Below are positions 43,022 through 51,993 of a stretch of DNA of 64,000 nt, piece by piece; the stretch's first letter is position 1; every line of letters starts with the position of its first letter. The notes under the pieces were generated by a model. The model was given only the letters and a program-made list of their open reading frames with translations, ran no database searches and was not told where the DNA came from. Location of the stretch: NCBI GenBank assembly GCA_021775255.1, contig JAJFIA010000022.1, forward strand, positions 1 through 64,000, in the 5' to 3' direction. Source of the DNA: Roseovarius sp. (lineage in GTDB: Bacteria > Pseudomonadota > Alphaproteobacteria > Rhodobacterales > Rhodobacteraceae). The translations under genes were made by a program, and so were the position numbers.

Positions 43022-43648
43022 TTATCGACCCTCCACCCAATTCGCGACGATCAGCCCCGGCACGCTGTCGAGCGCCCTCTCGGCGTCGCGGTCGAGATTG
43101 AGCCGCTTCGGCAGCTTGACCTGCGGCACCAGAAGGAAGATCGGCGCGGTGACCTTTCCGCGCCCAGTCTTTGATCGGGAGACCACCGCCTGACCCTTCG
43201 TATTCAGCCGCCCCTCTGCCACCAGCAGGCTAGGGCCCGTCCGCCGATAGACAAACCGCAGGCGCAGCCCGCGTCGGCGTTCCCATTCGCCGGGCGTGAT
43301 CCGGCCACCACGGGTGGATTTGCCTGCGGCGGGCAACGGAATTGCCAGCCAGAACCCGTCCTTCGAGCGGATCAGTGGGCCGGTATCGTGAGCGCCGACA
43401 ATCACCGGTGCCTTGGACCAGACCAGCGCCGCCGCATCAAGGCTTTCGCCCGACCGCGGAAAGTTCTGGTTGCGGATCGAATTTGCCAGCCGTCGTCCGA
43501 GCCCCGCGCCAGTAATCTGGGTGCGCCAGGCAGTCTTGAGCCCGGCTCCGGCCTCGCGCATGGCAGCTGTCACCGCACGTTCGCCCGCCGCGACCTCGGC
43601 CACCATCATCGCGACGATGTCGGGATCGATGTCGAGCTTTAGTCTCAC
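43022..43648 (-). CDS. DUF6441 head-tail connector (HK97 gp10-like)
   Basis: A 208-residue protein matching DUF6441, with AMREAGAGLKTAWRTQITGAGLGRRLANSIRNQ at the N terminus and a C-terminal IFLLVPQVKLPKRLNLDRDAE. It occupies the neck-protein position between the head-tail joining protein and the tail terminator and overlaps the former by ATGA. Assigned by position and family, no catalytic role expected. Confidence 0.75.
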   Translation of the reverse strand: MRLKLDIDPDIVAMMVAEVAAGERAVTAAMREAGAGLKTAWRTQITGAGLGRRLANSIRNQNFPRSGESLDAAALVWSKAPVIVGAHDTGPLIRSKDGFWLAIPLPAAGKSTRGGRITPGEWERRRGLRLRFVYRRTGPSLLVAEGRLNTKGQAVVSRSKTGRGKVTAPIFLLVPQVKLPKRLNLDRDAERALDSVPGLIVANWVEGR

Positions 43649-43956
43649 GCGGGCCTCAGATCGACGGTCCAGACCAGCCGCTCGCGGTCGCGGACTGGCT
43701 CACCCTGAATGAGGAAGGCATCGCCGTCCATTTCCAAGCGGTCACCCGGACGCGGGGCCGGAACCTCCGCGACGCGCAGGTCGATCCGGGTCGTTTCCGA
43801 CCAGAGCCGGGCATCGCCGAAGTCGGTGATCGCATCAGCCTGCCGCGAGACGACGCGCACCAGCATGGGCGCGCCGCCGTCGGAGGTGTAGATCGCCTCT
43901 TGCCCGATGTTCGGGTCGGCGAATAGCAAGTCGACGGCGGTGTCGAAGGCAGACAT
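43645..43956 (-). CDS. Head-tail joining protein
   Basis: A 103-residue protein (FDTAVDLLFADPNIGQEAIYTSDGG to GDAFLIQGEPVRDRERLVWTVDLRP), resembling the FII/Gifsy-2 head-tail joining family (lambda gpFII-like, beta-rich). Start at ATG 43956, sharing one base with the capsid stop (TGATG); the open frame extends upstream inside the capsid gene but those residues are not coding. Confidence 0.75.
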   Translation of the reverse strand: MSAFDTAVDLLFADPNIGQEAIYTSDGGAPMLVRVVSRQADAITDFGDARLWSETTRIDLRVAEVPAPRPGDRLEMDGDAFLIQGEPVRDRERLVWTVDLRPA

Positions 43957-44969
43957 CACGTACGCCGGGCGCTGCGCAGAACCTGCGGCCGGGTGCAGAT
44001 CGGGAGCGGATTGCTCTCGATCTCGAGCCGCACCCATTCGTCACGGTCCCGATCTGGGATCGTGCGGGCGTAGAGCGGCAGTCCCAGAGTATTGACCGTC
44101 TCGAAGGTGTCGGCGGGGGCATGGTAGATCTCGAACAGGCCCTCTACACCTTCGGGATAGAAGAAGGCCTTGTCGGTCGGCACGCCAAAGCCCGCCCCAC
44201 CCCGGTAGCGGCGGAAGGTAATACCGCCAAAGCTGACCTCGTCGGCAACCCGGCCGCGCAGATCGGCAGCGGCGGCCGTGTTGAGATAGGTCTCGCGCAC
44301 CTCCTTGTGGGCAATGAGATCAGCGAAGAAGGCCGAGCCGCATTCAGCGCGGACCTGCACGGCCCCGGCGGCAAGCCCGCCCATGCTGTCTTCGACGCTT
44401 TCGATCAGTGCCTGGCAGCGCTTGCGCAGCGCCCCAGAGCCCGGGGTCGCATTGTCGAGATCAAAATCGATCTCGGCGGCGGGCGTAATGGCGAACTCGG
44501 TGAAGTAGTTGATCACTGTGGCGCTGTCCTTGGGATCCTTCACGATGCCCTGAATGCCGTTCAGCAGGTGATATTCGAACGTCGCCTCCGCATCCTGGCG
44601 CAAACGGCCAAGCTTTCGGGCAACCTCGCTTTGCACCTGCTGGGTCGCACTTTCCGAGCCGAAGTCACGGATGCCCTGAATCTCAGAAGCCCAGAGCACG
44701 TCCTGCTTCTTGAACTGGCGGCACACGAACGCGCGCATGTCGCGGCGCTCTGGGACCTGTTGCTCGGCAGCCGAGCCGCGTTCGGAGAACGGGATCAGCG
44801 ACAGTGTGCCGTCCCGGCTCTCGATCACGACGGTGCGCGAGCGCACGCCACGCGGTGAGAACAGGCTGGCGCCTGACAGGATCGCTGGCTTGAAGGGGAT
44901 GTTTTCCAGCGCGCGGGTGAGTTCGATGATGGTGAAGGCATCGCCTTCGAAGATATCCATGGTGGTCAT
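43956..44969 (-). CDS. Major capsid protein (lambda gpE-type)
   Basis: A 337-residue HK97-fold capsid protein of the lambda gpE family: IFEGDAFTIIELTRALENIPFKP at the N terminus, QFKKQDVLWASEIQGIRDFGSES (E-loop area), GLPLYARTIPDRDRDEWVRLEIESNPLPICTRPQVLRS at the C terminus. I set the start at 44969, where AAAGGAGG precedes ATG; the open frame continues 100 codons upstream through the decoration gene in another phase, which is an artefact. Forms the shell of the head. Confidence 0.92.
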   Translation of the reverse strand: MTTMDIFEGDAFTIIELTRALENIPFKPAILSGASLFSPRGVRSRTVVIESRDGTLSLIPFSERGSAAEQQVPERRDMRAFVCRQFKKQDVLWASEIQGIRDFGSESATQQVQSEVARKLGRLRQDAEATFEYHLLNGIQGIVKDPKDSATVINYFTEFAITPAAEIDFDLDNATPGSGALRKRCQALIESVEDSMGGLAAGAVQVRAECGSAFFADLIAHKEVRETYLNTAAAADLRGRVADEVSFGGITFRRYRGGAGFGVPTDKAFFYPEGVEGLFEIYHAPADTFETVNTLGLPLYARTIPDRDRDEWVRLEIESNPLPICTRPQVLRSARRT

Positions 44970-44994
44970 GGGAATGCCTCCTTTGAGGGTTTGA

Positions 44995-45372
44995 TCAGCG
45001 GACGAGAATTCCGACCGCCAGCAGCGCGGCATGGGCGGCGGTGATCTCGCCCTCGCTGGGGGTGCCGACAAAGACGAGATCGTAGCGATTGACGACGGCG
45101 GGACCGCGAACCAGCGCAACGGCTGGCACATCGCCGCCTGTGGCGTCGGCCTTGCCCCAGAGCACCGCCACGGCGGTTTCCGTGCCATCGACGGCGGCGG
45201 GATCATGGGCGGCATATTTGCCGGACGCGGTGATCTTGCCCAGCACGGTGCCCGGATCGAGCGTGGCAAACGCTGTTCCTGTGGCGACGGTGATGGTTTC
45301 GCGGGTGTAGTCGCGGAAGGCTTCCCAGACGAGGAAGCCTCCGGGATGGGTGGTCTCGGTAAGCGTGGTCAT
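44995..45372 (-). CDS. Head decoration protein (lambda gpD-type)
   Basis: A 125-residue gpD-like stabilising protein: FRDYTRETITVATGTAFATLDPGTVLGKIT, then VAVLWGKADATGGDVPAVALVRGPAVVNR, typical of the family. It caps the three-fold sites of the expanded head. It sits between protease and capsid genes, as in lambda-type head modules. Confidence 0.9.
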   Translation of the reverse strand: MTTLTETTHPGGFLVWEAFRDYTRETITVATGTAFATLDPGTVLGKITASGKYAAHDPAAVDGTETAVAVLWGKADATGGDVPAVALVRGPAVVNRYDLVFVGTPSEGEITAAHAALLAVGILVR

Positions 45373-45376
45373 GAGG

Positions 45377-46471
45377 TTATCCTTTCAGCTTGAAGGTACG
45401 GGCGACGATCTCGCCCCAGGGGCGGGCCGTCGTGGTCCGCCCGGGTTGCGGGTGATGGGCCGTGATTTCGGGTTCGGCCTCGGCTTTTGCCGCCAGAAGG
45501 GCCATGCGGACGTCGTCAAAGCTGGCGTCCTGTTCGAGGAAGCGCCCAGCCATCTGCGGCTGGCCTGCAAGGCGGCAGAGATCGACGACAGCGCGGGCAT
45601 GGGTGATCGCCTCGGCGCGGATCGCGGCGGGATCGGGCGGTGCGCCACTCGGAGTCGGGATCGGATCCGAAGGGCTGGGCATGTCGTCGGTGACACCATG
45701 CCCTTCCGGCTCGACAGGCGCCTCGTCGCTGTCCGCCTCGCCGGTGCCGTCGGCAGGTTCGACATCGTCGTCCAGGATGCTGTCGGTCTCTTGGTGCATG
45801 TTGATGCTTGTCTCTGGATTGGCTCCGGCCGGAACGCCCTTCGCCTCGATCGGAACACCCTCCGGGTCTGCCACAGCCACCGCCTCGACGAGGTCCGGCG
45901 GCGCATTGCGGAACCGGCCGATGTCGAAGCGTGCGGCCATCCTCACAGGGTCCGCCAGCCGGTCCGCGAAGCCCGCCGCCACCGCATCGGCCGCATCGAA
46001 CCACGTCTCAGCCGCCATCAGCGCTGCGATCTCGTCATCGGGTTTGCCGGATTTGGCGGCATATCCCCGAACGAGGCTGCCCGCGATCTTGTCGAGCGCA
46101 TCGGCCATGGCGCGCATGTCGCCCGCCGTGCCCATTGCCAGACCCGACGGGTCGTGGATCATCAGGAACGCATTTTCCGGCATGACAATCTCATCGCCCG
46201 CCATCGCGACATAGGACGCGGCCGAGGCGGCAATACCGTCGATCCAGACCGTGACCGTGCCCGCGTGCCGCTTCAGCGCATTGTAAATCGCCACCGCATC
46301 GAAGACTGACCCACCGGGGCTGTTCAGCCGCAGATCTACCGGCGTCCCGTCAGACAGAGCGCCGAGTTCGGCAAGGAACCCCTTCGCCGAGACCCCATAG
46401 GCGCCGATCTCGTCATAGATCGCCACTTCCGCGCCTGTTCCCCGGGCGCGGATCGCATACCAGCTTGTCAT
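45377..46471 (-). CDS. ClpP-like prohead protease (S14)
   Basis: A 364-residue protein whose N-terminal 200 residues form a ClpP-type serine protease: LNSPGGSVFDAVAIYNALK, the nucleophile in IAASAASYVAMAG, His in FLMIHDPSGL, Asp later. The C-terminal part (about 215-364) is acidic and proline-rich and likely acts as a scaffold, as in lambda gpC/Nu3. Start at 46471, with CAGGAG eight bases upstream, five bases after the portal stop. Confidence 0.88.
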   Translation of the reverse strand: MTSWYAIRARGTGAEVAIYDEIGAYGVSAKGFLAELGALSDGTPVDLRLNSPGGSVFDAVAIYNALKRHAGTVTVWIDGIAASAASYVAMAGDEIVMPENAFLMIHDPSGLAMGTAGDMRAMADALDKIAGSLVRGYAAKSGKPDDEIAALMAAETWFDAADAVAAGFADRLADPVRMAARFDIGRFRNAPPDLVEAVAVADPEGVPIEAKGVPAGANPETSINMHQETDSILDDDVEPADGTGEADSDEAPVEPEGHGVTDDMPSPSDPIPTPSGAPPDPAAIRAEAITHARAVVDLCRLAGQPQMAGRFLEQDASFDDVRMALLAAKAEAEPEITAHHPQPGRTTTARPWGEIVARTFKLKG

Positions 46472-46475
46472 ATTG

Positions 46476-47999
46476 TCACTCCTGTTCGGTGGCGGGATCG
46501 GTGGAAGCGGATCCGTCGCCTGTGTCTTCGCCTGTGCCATCTCCAGGATCAGGCCGCGCGGCGGGCGTCGCTCGCGCGCCCTGCGTTTCGCCGGGACTCG
46601 CGCGGTAGCTCAGCCCCAGATCGGCAACGCGTTTGGCATCCGCCGCATTCTCTCGGTCCACTTCCTCGACGTCATAGCCGGTGGCCTCGACCACCTTCCG
46701 GCGCGAGGTAATGCCCGCTTCCATTGCCAGCACCTGCGCCTGGATGTCCTTCAGCGGATCGACCCAATCCCAGCGTGGCGGGATCCACTGCACCGGCCGC
46801 GCGACGGCGGGATTGCCGATATCGAGCGCCCCTGACAACACAGCCGTCTCAAGCCAGCGCCGCCAGATCGGCCGACAGAGCTGGTGCGCCATCACCCCAT
46901 GCTGCAGCTGGCCGATGCGTCGCCGGAACTCGACCAGCTCTGCCCGCAGGCTCGAATAGTTCGCCTGGCGCACATCCCCGGTCACGAGGTGATACGGCAG
47001 CCCCAGTGAGGCTGATACCGACAAGAGCGTCCGATATTGAAACGCCTCATAGCCGCCCCCAACATCTGCAGGACTGGAGAACTTCACATCCTCGCCCGGC
47101 AGCAGCACCTGCATCGTGCCCGGCTCGAGGCTCGCAATCGCGGTGCCATCAAGATCTGCCTCCGTCTCACCCATCATCGGGTCTTCCGGCGCGGTCTTGG
47201 TGATGAACCCAGCGAACATCGCCGCGGTTTTCTTCCGGTCCAGTTCGGCGTCGTCGTACTGGTCCAGCAGAAACAGCCGCACCATTGCCGGAGCCACATG
47301 AGGCAGGCCGCGGATCTGGCCCGCATCAATGGGGCGGTAGATGTGCAGAACATCCTCAGCGGGCACGCGAACCGTCTCCGGGATCACCGCCCCCTGATCG
47401 GTGCTGTCGCCCGGATGGCGACGACGGAAGTGATAGGCCACCCGGCGGCCGATGCCGTCAAACTCGATACCGCAGCGGATGCGATTGCCATTTGCCGCGG
47501 TCTCGGTCTTCTCGAAGGGCAGCATTTCTGACTGCAGGAGCTGCAGTTGCAAAGGCACCAGTAATCCGTCGTCCACTCTACGGGGGCGCAGCCGGACAAA
47601 GCATTCGCCCGCCACGAACATTTCCCGCGCGACCATGGCCTGCAGGCCGTAGAAATCGGTTAACCCGTCGGCATCGGCCTCGTCGGTCCAAGCAAGCCAG
47701 AGCTGCTGGACACTGTCACGCAACGCCGCATCGGTGATCAGCGACGAGGGCTTGATCCCATCGCCGACCATGTTCGAAGCAAACGCCTCGCAGGCATTGG
47801 CGGCATAGCCGTTGGTGACGACCAGTTCCCGCGACCGCGCCAGCAGGCGGGGGCCGCCCGAGGCGACCAGCGAATTGATGTTCTCTAGCGGCGGGTTCCA
47901 GCCGCGAAGCCGCCGCCGGGCCATAGCGCCTTCGAGGCGCGCTGACACGGCAGCCGGGCCGCCCGAGGGTCGGCGGCGAAAGCGATCGAACAGGCCCAT
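46476..47999 (-). CDS. Portal protein (lambda gpB family)
   Basis: A 507-residue lambda-type portal: RRLRGWNPPLENINSLVASGGPRLLARSRELVVTNGYAANA at the N terminus, VPAEDVLHIYRPIDAGQIRGLPHVAPAM in the middle and the MQVLLPGEDVKF / ANYSSLRAELVEFRR region. Forms the dodecameric ring at the head vertex for DNA passage. Disordered, Gly/Asp-rich C terminus. Four-gene coupling: gpW four bases upstream, protease five bases downstream. Confidence 0.9.
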   Translation of the reverse strand: MGLFDRFRRRPSGGPAAVSARLEGAMARRRLRGWNPPLENINSLVASGGPRLLARSRELVVTNGYAANACEAFASNMVGDGIKPSSLITDAALRDSVQQLWLAWTDEADADGLTDFYGLQAMVAREMFVAGECFVRLRPRRVDDGLLVPLQLQLLQSEMLPFEKTETAANGNRIRCGIEFDGIGRRVAYHFRRRHPGDSTDQGAVIPETVRVPAEDVLHIYRPIDAGQIRGLPHVAPAMVRLFLLDQYDDAELDRKKTAAMFAGFITKTAPEDPMMGETEADLDGTAIASLEPGTMQVLLPGEDVKFSSPADVGGGYEAFQYRTLLSVSASLGLPYHLVTGDVRQANYSSLRAELVEFRRRIGQLQHGVMAHQLCRPIWRRWLETAVLSGALDIGNPAVARPVQWIPPRWDWVDPLKDIQAQVLAMEAGITSRRKVVEATGYDVEEVDRENAADAKRVADLGLSYRASPGETQGARATPAARPDPGDGTGEDTGDGSASTDPATEQE

Positions 48000-48002
48000 G
48001 AA

Positions 48003-48218
48003 TCAGAGACCCTTCGTCGTCGTCACACGCACCTGCCGAACGATCCGTCGTCCCTCTGCAGCCGCGATCTCGCGGTCGAGCGCCTCGATGGCCCGGTCGA
48101 TTTCCGCCACACTGCGATAATCTACCGTCTTTCCGTCGTACCCGACACGCGCCACGCCTGAGGAGCGTTGAACGACCAACGCCTCGCGGCGGGCACGGAG
48201 CTCGGCAATCGTAGACAT
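48003..48218 (-). CDS. gpW-family head-tail joining protein
   Basis: A 71-residue protein (STIAELRARREALVVQRSSGVARVGYDGKTVDYRSVAEIDRAI) matching gpW, which plugs the portal and is required for tail attachment. ATG at 48218 has GAGGTG upstream; a TTG immediately before is an alternative. Lies between terminase and portal as in lambda. Confidence 0.88.
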   Translation of the reverse strand: MSTIAELRARREALVVQRSSGVARVGYDGKTVDYRSVAEIDRAIEALDREIAAAEGRRIVRQVRVTTTKGL

Positions 48219-48222
48219 CAAT

Positions 48223-50223
48223 TCACCTCATGTAACTTGAGCGCACGGTTCGTCGCTGTGGTCCCGCGCGCCGAGAAGCGGGCGTGGTGTTTCCCGCCCC
48301 GTCCTCAGCCATGTCCTCCGCCGTGATCCCGACCTGTGCTTCCAGATCAGTCCACCGCGCATCGGACCAACGGTCAGCGCCCAATATCCAAGCGGCTGCT
48401 CGGGCATACACCCGACAATCCAGAGCTTCATTGCGTTCGCGCAGCTTCTGCCATTCGAGCCGGGCAAAGCCGCGTTTGGTGCGCACCGTGATCAGTTGTT
48501 CGGCCGTGAATTGCTTCAACCACTCGCCGTCCGCCCAGTTTGGCAGATGGATCGTTCCGGGCGGACAAAGGTGCCCAGCCTCGATGTCTTCCCGCGTCGG
48601 GCGGTCCTGCCGCAAATAGCGATAGGTCTCGGTCTTGAAGGTCGAGGTGGCGACCGTCCAAAGCCGCGCCCCGCGCCGCAACCGTTTGCCTGCGATGGTC
48701 GCGTCCACATACGTCGGGCCGGTGACCGGGCTAGAGCGATTGAAGCCTTCAACGCCTTTGACCGGGGCCACCTGCGCGAAGCCGACCTGTCGCGACCAAG
48801 CATACACGGCACTGGTCTCGTAGCCTGTGTCGATCGCCAGCCGTGCCAACGTCATCTTCTGACCTGAGGCATGCTCCCATGTCTGGCCGAGCAAATTGGT
48901 CAGCTGCTGCCAGCAACCCGGATCGCCGGGCCCGCCCTCAATGACCAGGTGATCGATCAGCCAACTCTCCAGCCCGCGGCCCCAGGCCCAGACATCGACC
49001 TCGATGCGATCCTTCTGAACATCGGCTCCGGCTGTCAGGAACAAGCCGCGCTCTGGAACAGTGCCTCCGTCCCAAGTCTCGCGCTGGTCCGCCAAGCGTT
49101 GCCAGTCCGGGGCTTCGCCGGTCTCGACCCATGTCTCGCCGAGGATCGTGTTGCGGAATGCCTTGATCGCTTCATCAGACCCTTGCGCCGCGTCCCATGC
49201 CCGCACGATCCGCTCCCAGCTCAGCCAGCCGATCGGCGAATAGAGCGCCGAGAGGTGATACCCGACCGTGCTCGGATCGGCAGCGACGGCCGTCGCGCGC
49301 CATTCGCCTGCCTCCAAAATTGCCGTCTTGTGATGCTCGGCGATGGGCTGGTCGCAGCCCTCGCAGTGATATTCTGCCGTCTCCGGCCGCCCCTTTTGCC
49401 AGCGCAGCCGTTCGAACTTCAGCCACTGTTCTTGACCGCAATGGGGACATGGCACGAAATAACGGCGTTGGTCGCTGGCCTCAAACTCCCGCTCGATCCG
49501 GCTCAGGCCCCGAATTGTCGGCGTCGAGACCAGGAACACCTTGCGCCGATGGGCGAAGGTCAATGATCGTGCTTCGGCCAGCGTGACTGGGTCGCCTTCA
49601 TCGTCAGCGGAGGCCGGATAGGCATCGACCTCGTCGAGGAAGATGTAGCGCGCGGGTGTCGAGCGCAGACCCACGGCCGAGTTCGCTCCGGTCATGATCA
49701 GGATGCCGCCCGCAAACTCCTTCGACAGCATGGTGTTGCCCGCGTCGCGTGAGCGGGCCGGTTTGACCCGCTCACGCAATTCCGGACTTTCATCAATCAG
49801 CGGATCGATCCGCTGTCGCGAGTTGCGCTTGGCCAGTTCCACGGTCGGCTGGACCGCCAGCATCGGGCCCGGAGCCTGGTGGATGGCAAAGCCGATCCAG
49901 TTGTTCCCGGCCTCGGTCGCGCCGACCTGCGCCGCCTTCATAAAGACGATCCGCTGGGTCGGGTCGCCAGGCGACAGCCGGTCCATGATCTCCGCCATGT
50001 AGGGCGTGCGCGCCGTGCGATACCTTCCCGGTTCGGCCGAAGCGCGCCCCGAAAGCATTCGGTGCCGGTCCGCCCATTCGGACACGGTCAGGTCCGCATC
50101 CGGCGTGAGGCCCGCGCCCCAAGCACGCAGGATCTCTGCCGCGCCGTCGAAATCCAGCACATCGTCGGCATCACCGGAGATCGGGTTTGATCTCGGCAAG
50201 ATCGTCGAGCTGGGCACGGACAT
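48223..50223 (-). CDS. Terminase large subunit (GpA family)
   Basis: A 666-residue lambda GpA-type packaging motor. The N-terminal ATPase has IVFMKAAQVGATEAGNN (Walker A-like, about 96-104) and RYIFLDEVDAYPAS (Walker B, near 195). A zinc-finger-like insertion CPHCGQ...CEGCDQ follows, then the nuclease domain (GADVQKDRIEVDVWAWG, first acidic residues). It cuts concatemers at cos and pumps DNA. GGAG precedes the ATG by four bases; it overlaps the small-subunit gene by 53 bases. Confidence 0.93.
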   Translation of the reverse strand: MSVPSSTILPRSNPISGDADDVLDFDGAAEILRAWGAGLTPDADLTVSEWADRHRMLSGRASAEPGRYRTARTPYMAEIMDRLSPGDPTQRIVFMKAAQVGATEAGNNWIGFAIHQAPGPMLAVQPTVELAKRNSRQRIDPLIDESPELRERVKPARSRDAGNTMLSKEFAGGILIMTGANSAVGLRSTPARYIFLDEVDAYPASADDEGDPVTLAEARSLTFAHRRKVFLVSTPTIRGLSRIEREFEASDQRRYFVPCPHCGQEQWLKFERLRWQKGRPETAEYHCEGCDQPIAEHHKTAILEAGEWRATAVAADPSTVGYHLSALYSPIGWLSWERIVRAWDAAQGSDEAIKAFRNTILGETWVETGEAPDWQRLADQRETWDGGTVPERGLFLTAGADVQKDRIEVDVWAWGRGLESWLIDHLVIEGGPGDPGCWQQLTNLLGQTWEHASGQKMTLARLAIDTGYETSAVYAWSRQVGFAQVAPVKGVEGFNRSSPVTGPTYVDATIAGKRLRRGARLWTVATSTFKTETYRYLRQDRPTREDIEAGHLCPPGTIHLPNWADGEWLKQFTAEQLITVRTKRGFARLEWQKLRERNEALDCRVYARAAAWILGADRWSDARWTDLEAQVGITAEDMAEDGAGNTTPASRRAGPQRRTVRSSYMR

Positions 50224-50731
50224 GTTTCTCCAGAACCTTCTGCATTGCTGCGGGCTCGACGCCCAGATCGGCCGCCATCAGCGCCGCAGCTCGCGACGGC
50301 CAGTTGACCCAGGTATCGCGCTCCTGCCGCGCCAGCCGGAAGACCAGCGACAATGCGCGGGCCCGGTCGATCAGTTCGCCTTTCAGCTTTTGTAACCGGA
50401 GGCGGCGCTCCTGCGCCTTTAGCACTTCATTCGCCGTCTTGGCCTGCAGGAACGTGGTGCCGCTGCCGATTTGTGGTGCCGCTAACCCCTGTTCACGGAG
50501 CGTCTCGCCGACTGCGGACACTGCCGCCTCCGGGACAGGCTTGAGTTTTGGCTGCGGCGCTTTTCGGGTCTTCGACGGATCGGTCGCTTCGGCGCGCAAG
50601 GCATCGCTGGCCACCGCGTCAATGCTGCCATCGCCGTACAGAACCAGCCGCCCTGTCGCCTTGGCCTTCTGGATCGCCCCGCGTGAAAGGCCGACGCGGG
50701 CGGCATACTGGCGCTCGCTCAGACCCTCCAT
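50171..50731 (-). CDS. Terminase small subunit (Nu1-like)
   Basis: A 186-residue protein with an N-terminal winged HTH (LSERQYAARVGLSRGAIQKAKATGRLVLYGDGSID), a proline-rich linker and a coiled coil (AKTANEVLKAQERRLRLQKLKGELIDRARALSLVFRLARQERD), the layout of lambda Nu1. It would bind cos and recruit the large subunit. First gene of the late leftward operon. Confidence 0.85.
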   Translation of the reverse strand: MEGLSERQYAARVGLSRGAIQKAKATGRLVLYGDGSIDAVASDALRAEATDPSKTRKAPQPKLKPVPEAAVSAVGETLREQGLAAPQIGSGTTFLQAKTANEVLKAQERRLRLQKLKGELIDRARALSLVFRLARQERDTWVNWPSRAAALMAADLGVEPAAMQKVLEKHVRAQLDDLAEIKPDLR

Positions 50732-50842
50732 TGCGTGCTCCGTTTGTCATTCAAAATCATGTGCTTATGTAGTTGATTTGCCTCCATACCAGAGCGAACG
50801 TGGTCTCAAGAAAAAGATGCAACTCACCACGGAGCCGCCACG
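50732..50842. promoter_or_regulatory. Divergent control region between late operon and rightward genes
   Basis: A 111-base gap between the divergent terminase and 50843 genes. It should hold the start of the leftward late transcript and a rightward promoter; cos may lie here too, as in lambda-type phages upstream of the small terminase gene. No clear box was seen by eye. Confidence 0.4.
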
Positions 50843-51112
50843 ATGACCCGCCTGAACCCGATCACAACACCCCGCCACCAACTGCGCGCCGAGAAGGCTG
50901 CGCGAAACAAGGAGGCGGCCTTGAACGCCTTCATCGGCAAGAAAGCCGAGATCGACGAGGCGCTGGCGCGCTTGGCAAGCCTGAGCGACGAGCATTTCAA
51001 CGCCCACCCCGACGAGGTGAACTGGGGCCATGTCGGCACCCTTGAGCACTACGCCAGCCTCCTGAAGCGCATCACCGACAGCGCCTTCAGCGAAGGCGAG
51101 CACGCGGAGTGA
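50843..51112 (+). CDS. Small unknown phage protein
   Basis: An 89-residue, charged, helical protein (HQLRAEKAARNKEAALNAFIGKKAEIDEALARLASLSDEHF). GGAG lies seven bases or so before the ATG, and its stop overlaps the next start by GTGA. No known domain recognised; similar size and sequence types occur in Rhodobacterales prophages. Confidence 0.65.
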   Translation: MTRLNPITTPRHQLRAEKAARNKEAALNAFIGKKAEIDEALARLASLSDEHFNAHPDEVNWGHVGTLEHYASLLKRITDSAFSEGEHAE

Positions 51113-51336
51113 GCACCATGGAAACCAGCACCATACGCATTGCCATTCGTAAGCTGCCTGAGCACTTCGACCCAAGCCGCATCACCACGGTCCTCGACGA
51201 AATCGAAAGCGCCCTGATGGACGACGGCGGCGTTTATGTCCGCGCCTATGCCGACAGCATGACGATTACCATCGAGGTTCCGACCAGCCAGCTGATCGAT
51301 GCGGCAACCAGCCTGAAAGACCTCGACCTGATCTGA
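51109..51336 (+). CDS. Small unknown phage protein
   Basis: A 75-residue acidic protein (IRIAIRKLPEHFDPSRITTVLDEIESALMDDGG), probably alpha/beta. Starts at GTG 51109 overlapping the preceding stop, or at ATG 51118 three codons later. Co-transcribed with 50843. Function unknown. Confidence 0.6.
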   Translation: MSTMETSTIRIAIRKLPEHFDPSRITTVLDEIESALMDDGGVYVRAYADSMTITIEVPTSQLIDAATSLKDLDLI

Positions 51337-51427
51337 ACCGTGCAGCCGCGCAGACCCGCCCCGCATGTGCGGGGCTCGTCCCGGTAGAAGGGTCGCATTC
51401 CGCGCGCCCGATGACCGGAGAAAACCA

Positions 51428-51943
51428 ATGACCCAGATCCAGCTGTCAGACCCACAAGCCATCATTCTGTCCACCGCCTGCGCGCGGGAAGACGGGGCAG
51501 TGTTCCCCGTCACCGCCAGCCTCAAGGGCGGCGCTGTTGGCAATGTCTGCAAGAGCCTCCTGAAGAAGGGGCTCATCGAGGAGATTGCAGCCACGGACCT
51601 GAATACGGTCTGGCGGCACGACGAAAAGCGCGGGCCGATAACCCTGCGTTCCACGTCGCTAGCTTACAGCGCCCTAGGGATCACCAACGAACCGAACGAA
51701 AGTGCCCCCACCGATAGCGCAAGCGAACCCGTCCAGCGTCGAAATGGGACCAAACAGGCAAAGCTGATCGAGATGCTCCGCGCTGAAGGCGGCGCGACCA
51801 TCGAGGAAATCATGGTCGCAACTGGATGGCAGTCAAATACGGTTCGTGGTGCCATGTCCGGCGCGCTGAAGAAGAAGCTCGGGCTCGACGTTACCTCGGA
51901 AAAGCTGGACGGACGCGGGCGGGTGTATAAGTTGAACAACTAA
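51428..51943 (+). CDS. DUF3489 family protein
   Basis: A 171-residue protein with a DUF3489 C terminus: TKQAKLIEMLRAEGGATIEEIMVATGWQSNTVRGAMSGALKKKLGLDVTSEK, a winged helix-turn-helix, suggests DNA binding. The N-terminal half (LSDPQAIILSTACAREDGAV) is a second HTH-like part typical of the family. Start ATG 51428 after GGAG; the frame is open earlier to 51365. Possibly a regulator of rightward genes. Confidence 0.8.
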   Translation: MTQIQLSDPQAIILSTACAREDGAVFPVTASLKGGAVGNVCKSLLKKGLIEEIAATDLNTVWRHDEKRGPITLRSTSLAYSALGITNEPNESAPTDSASEPVQRRNGTKQAKLIEMLRAEGGATIEEIMVATGWQSNTVRGAMSGALKKKLGLDVTSEKLDGRGRVYKLNN

Positions 51944-51993
51944 GCACCTGCATCTCCTGCTTACTTTGACTATGCTGCTTTGCGGAGGACCAT

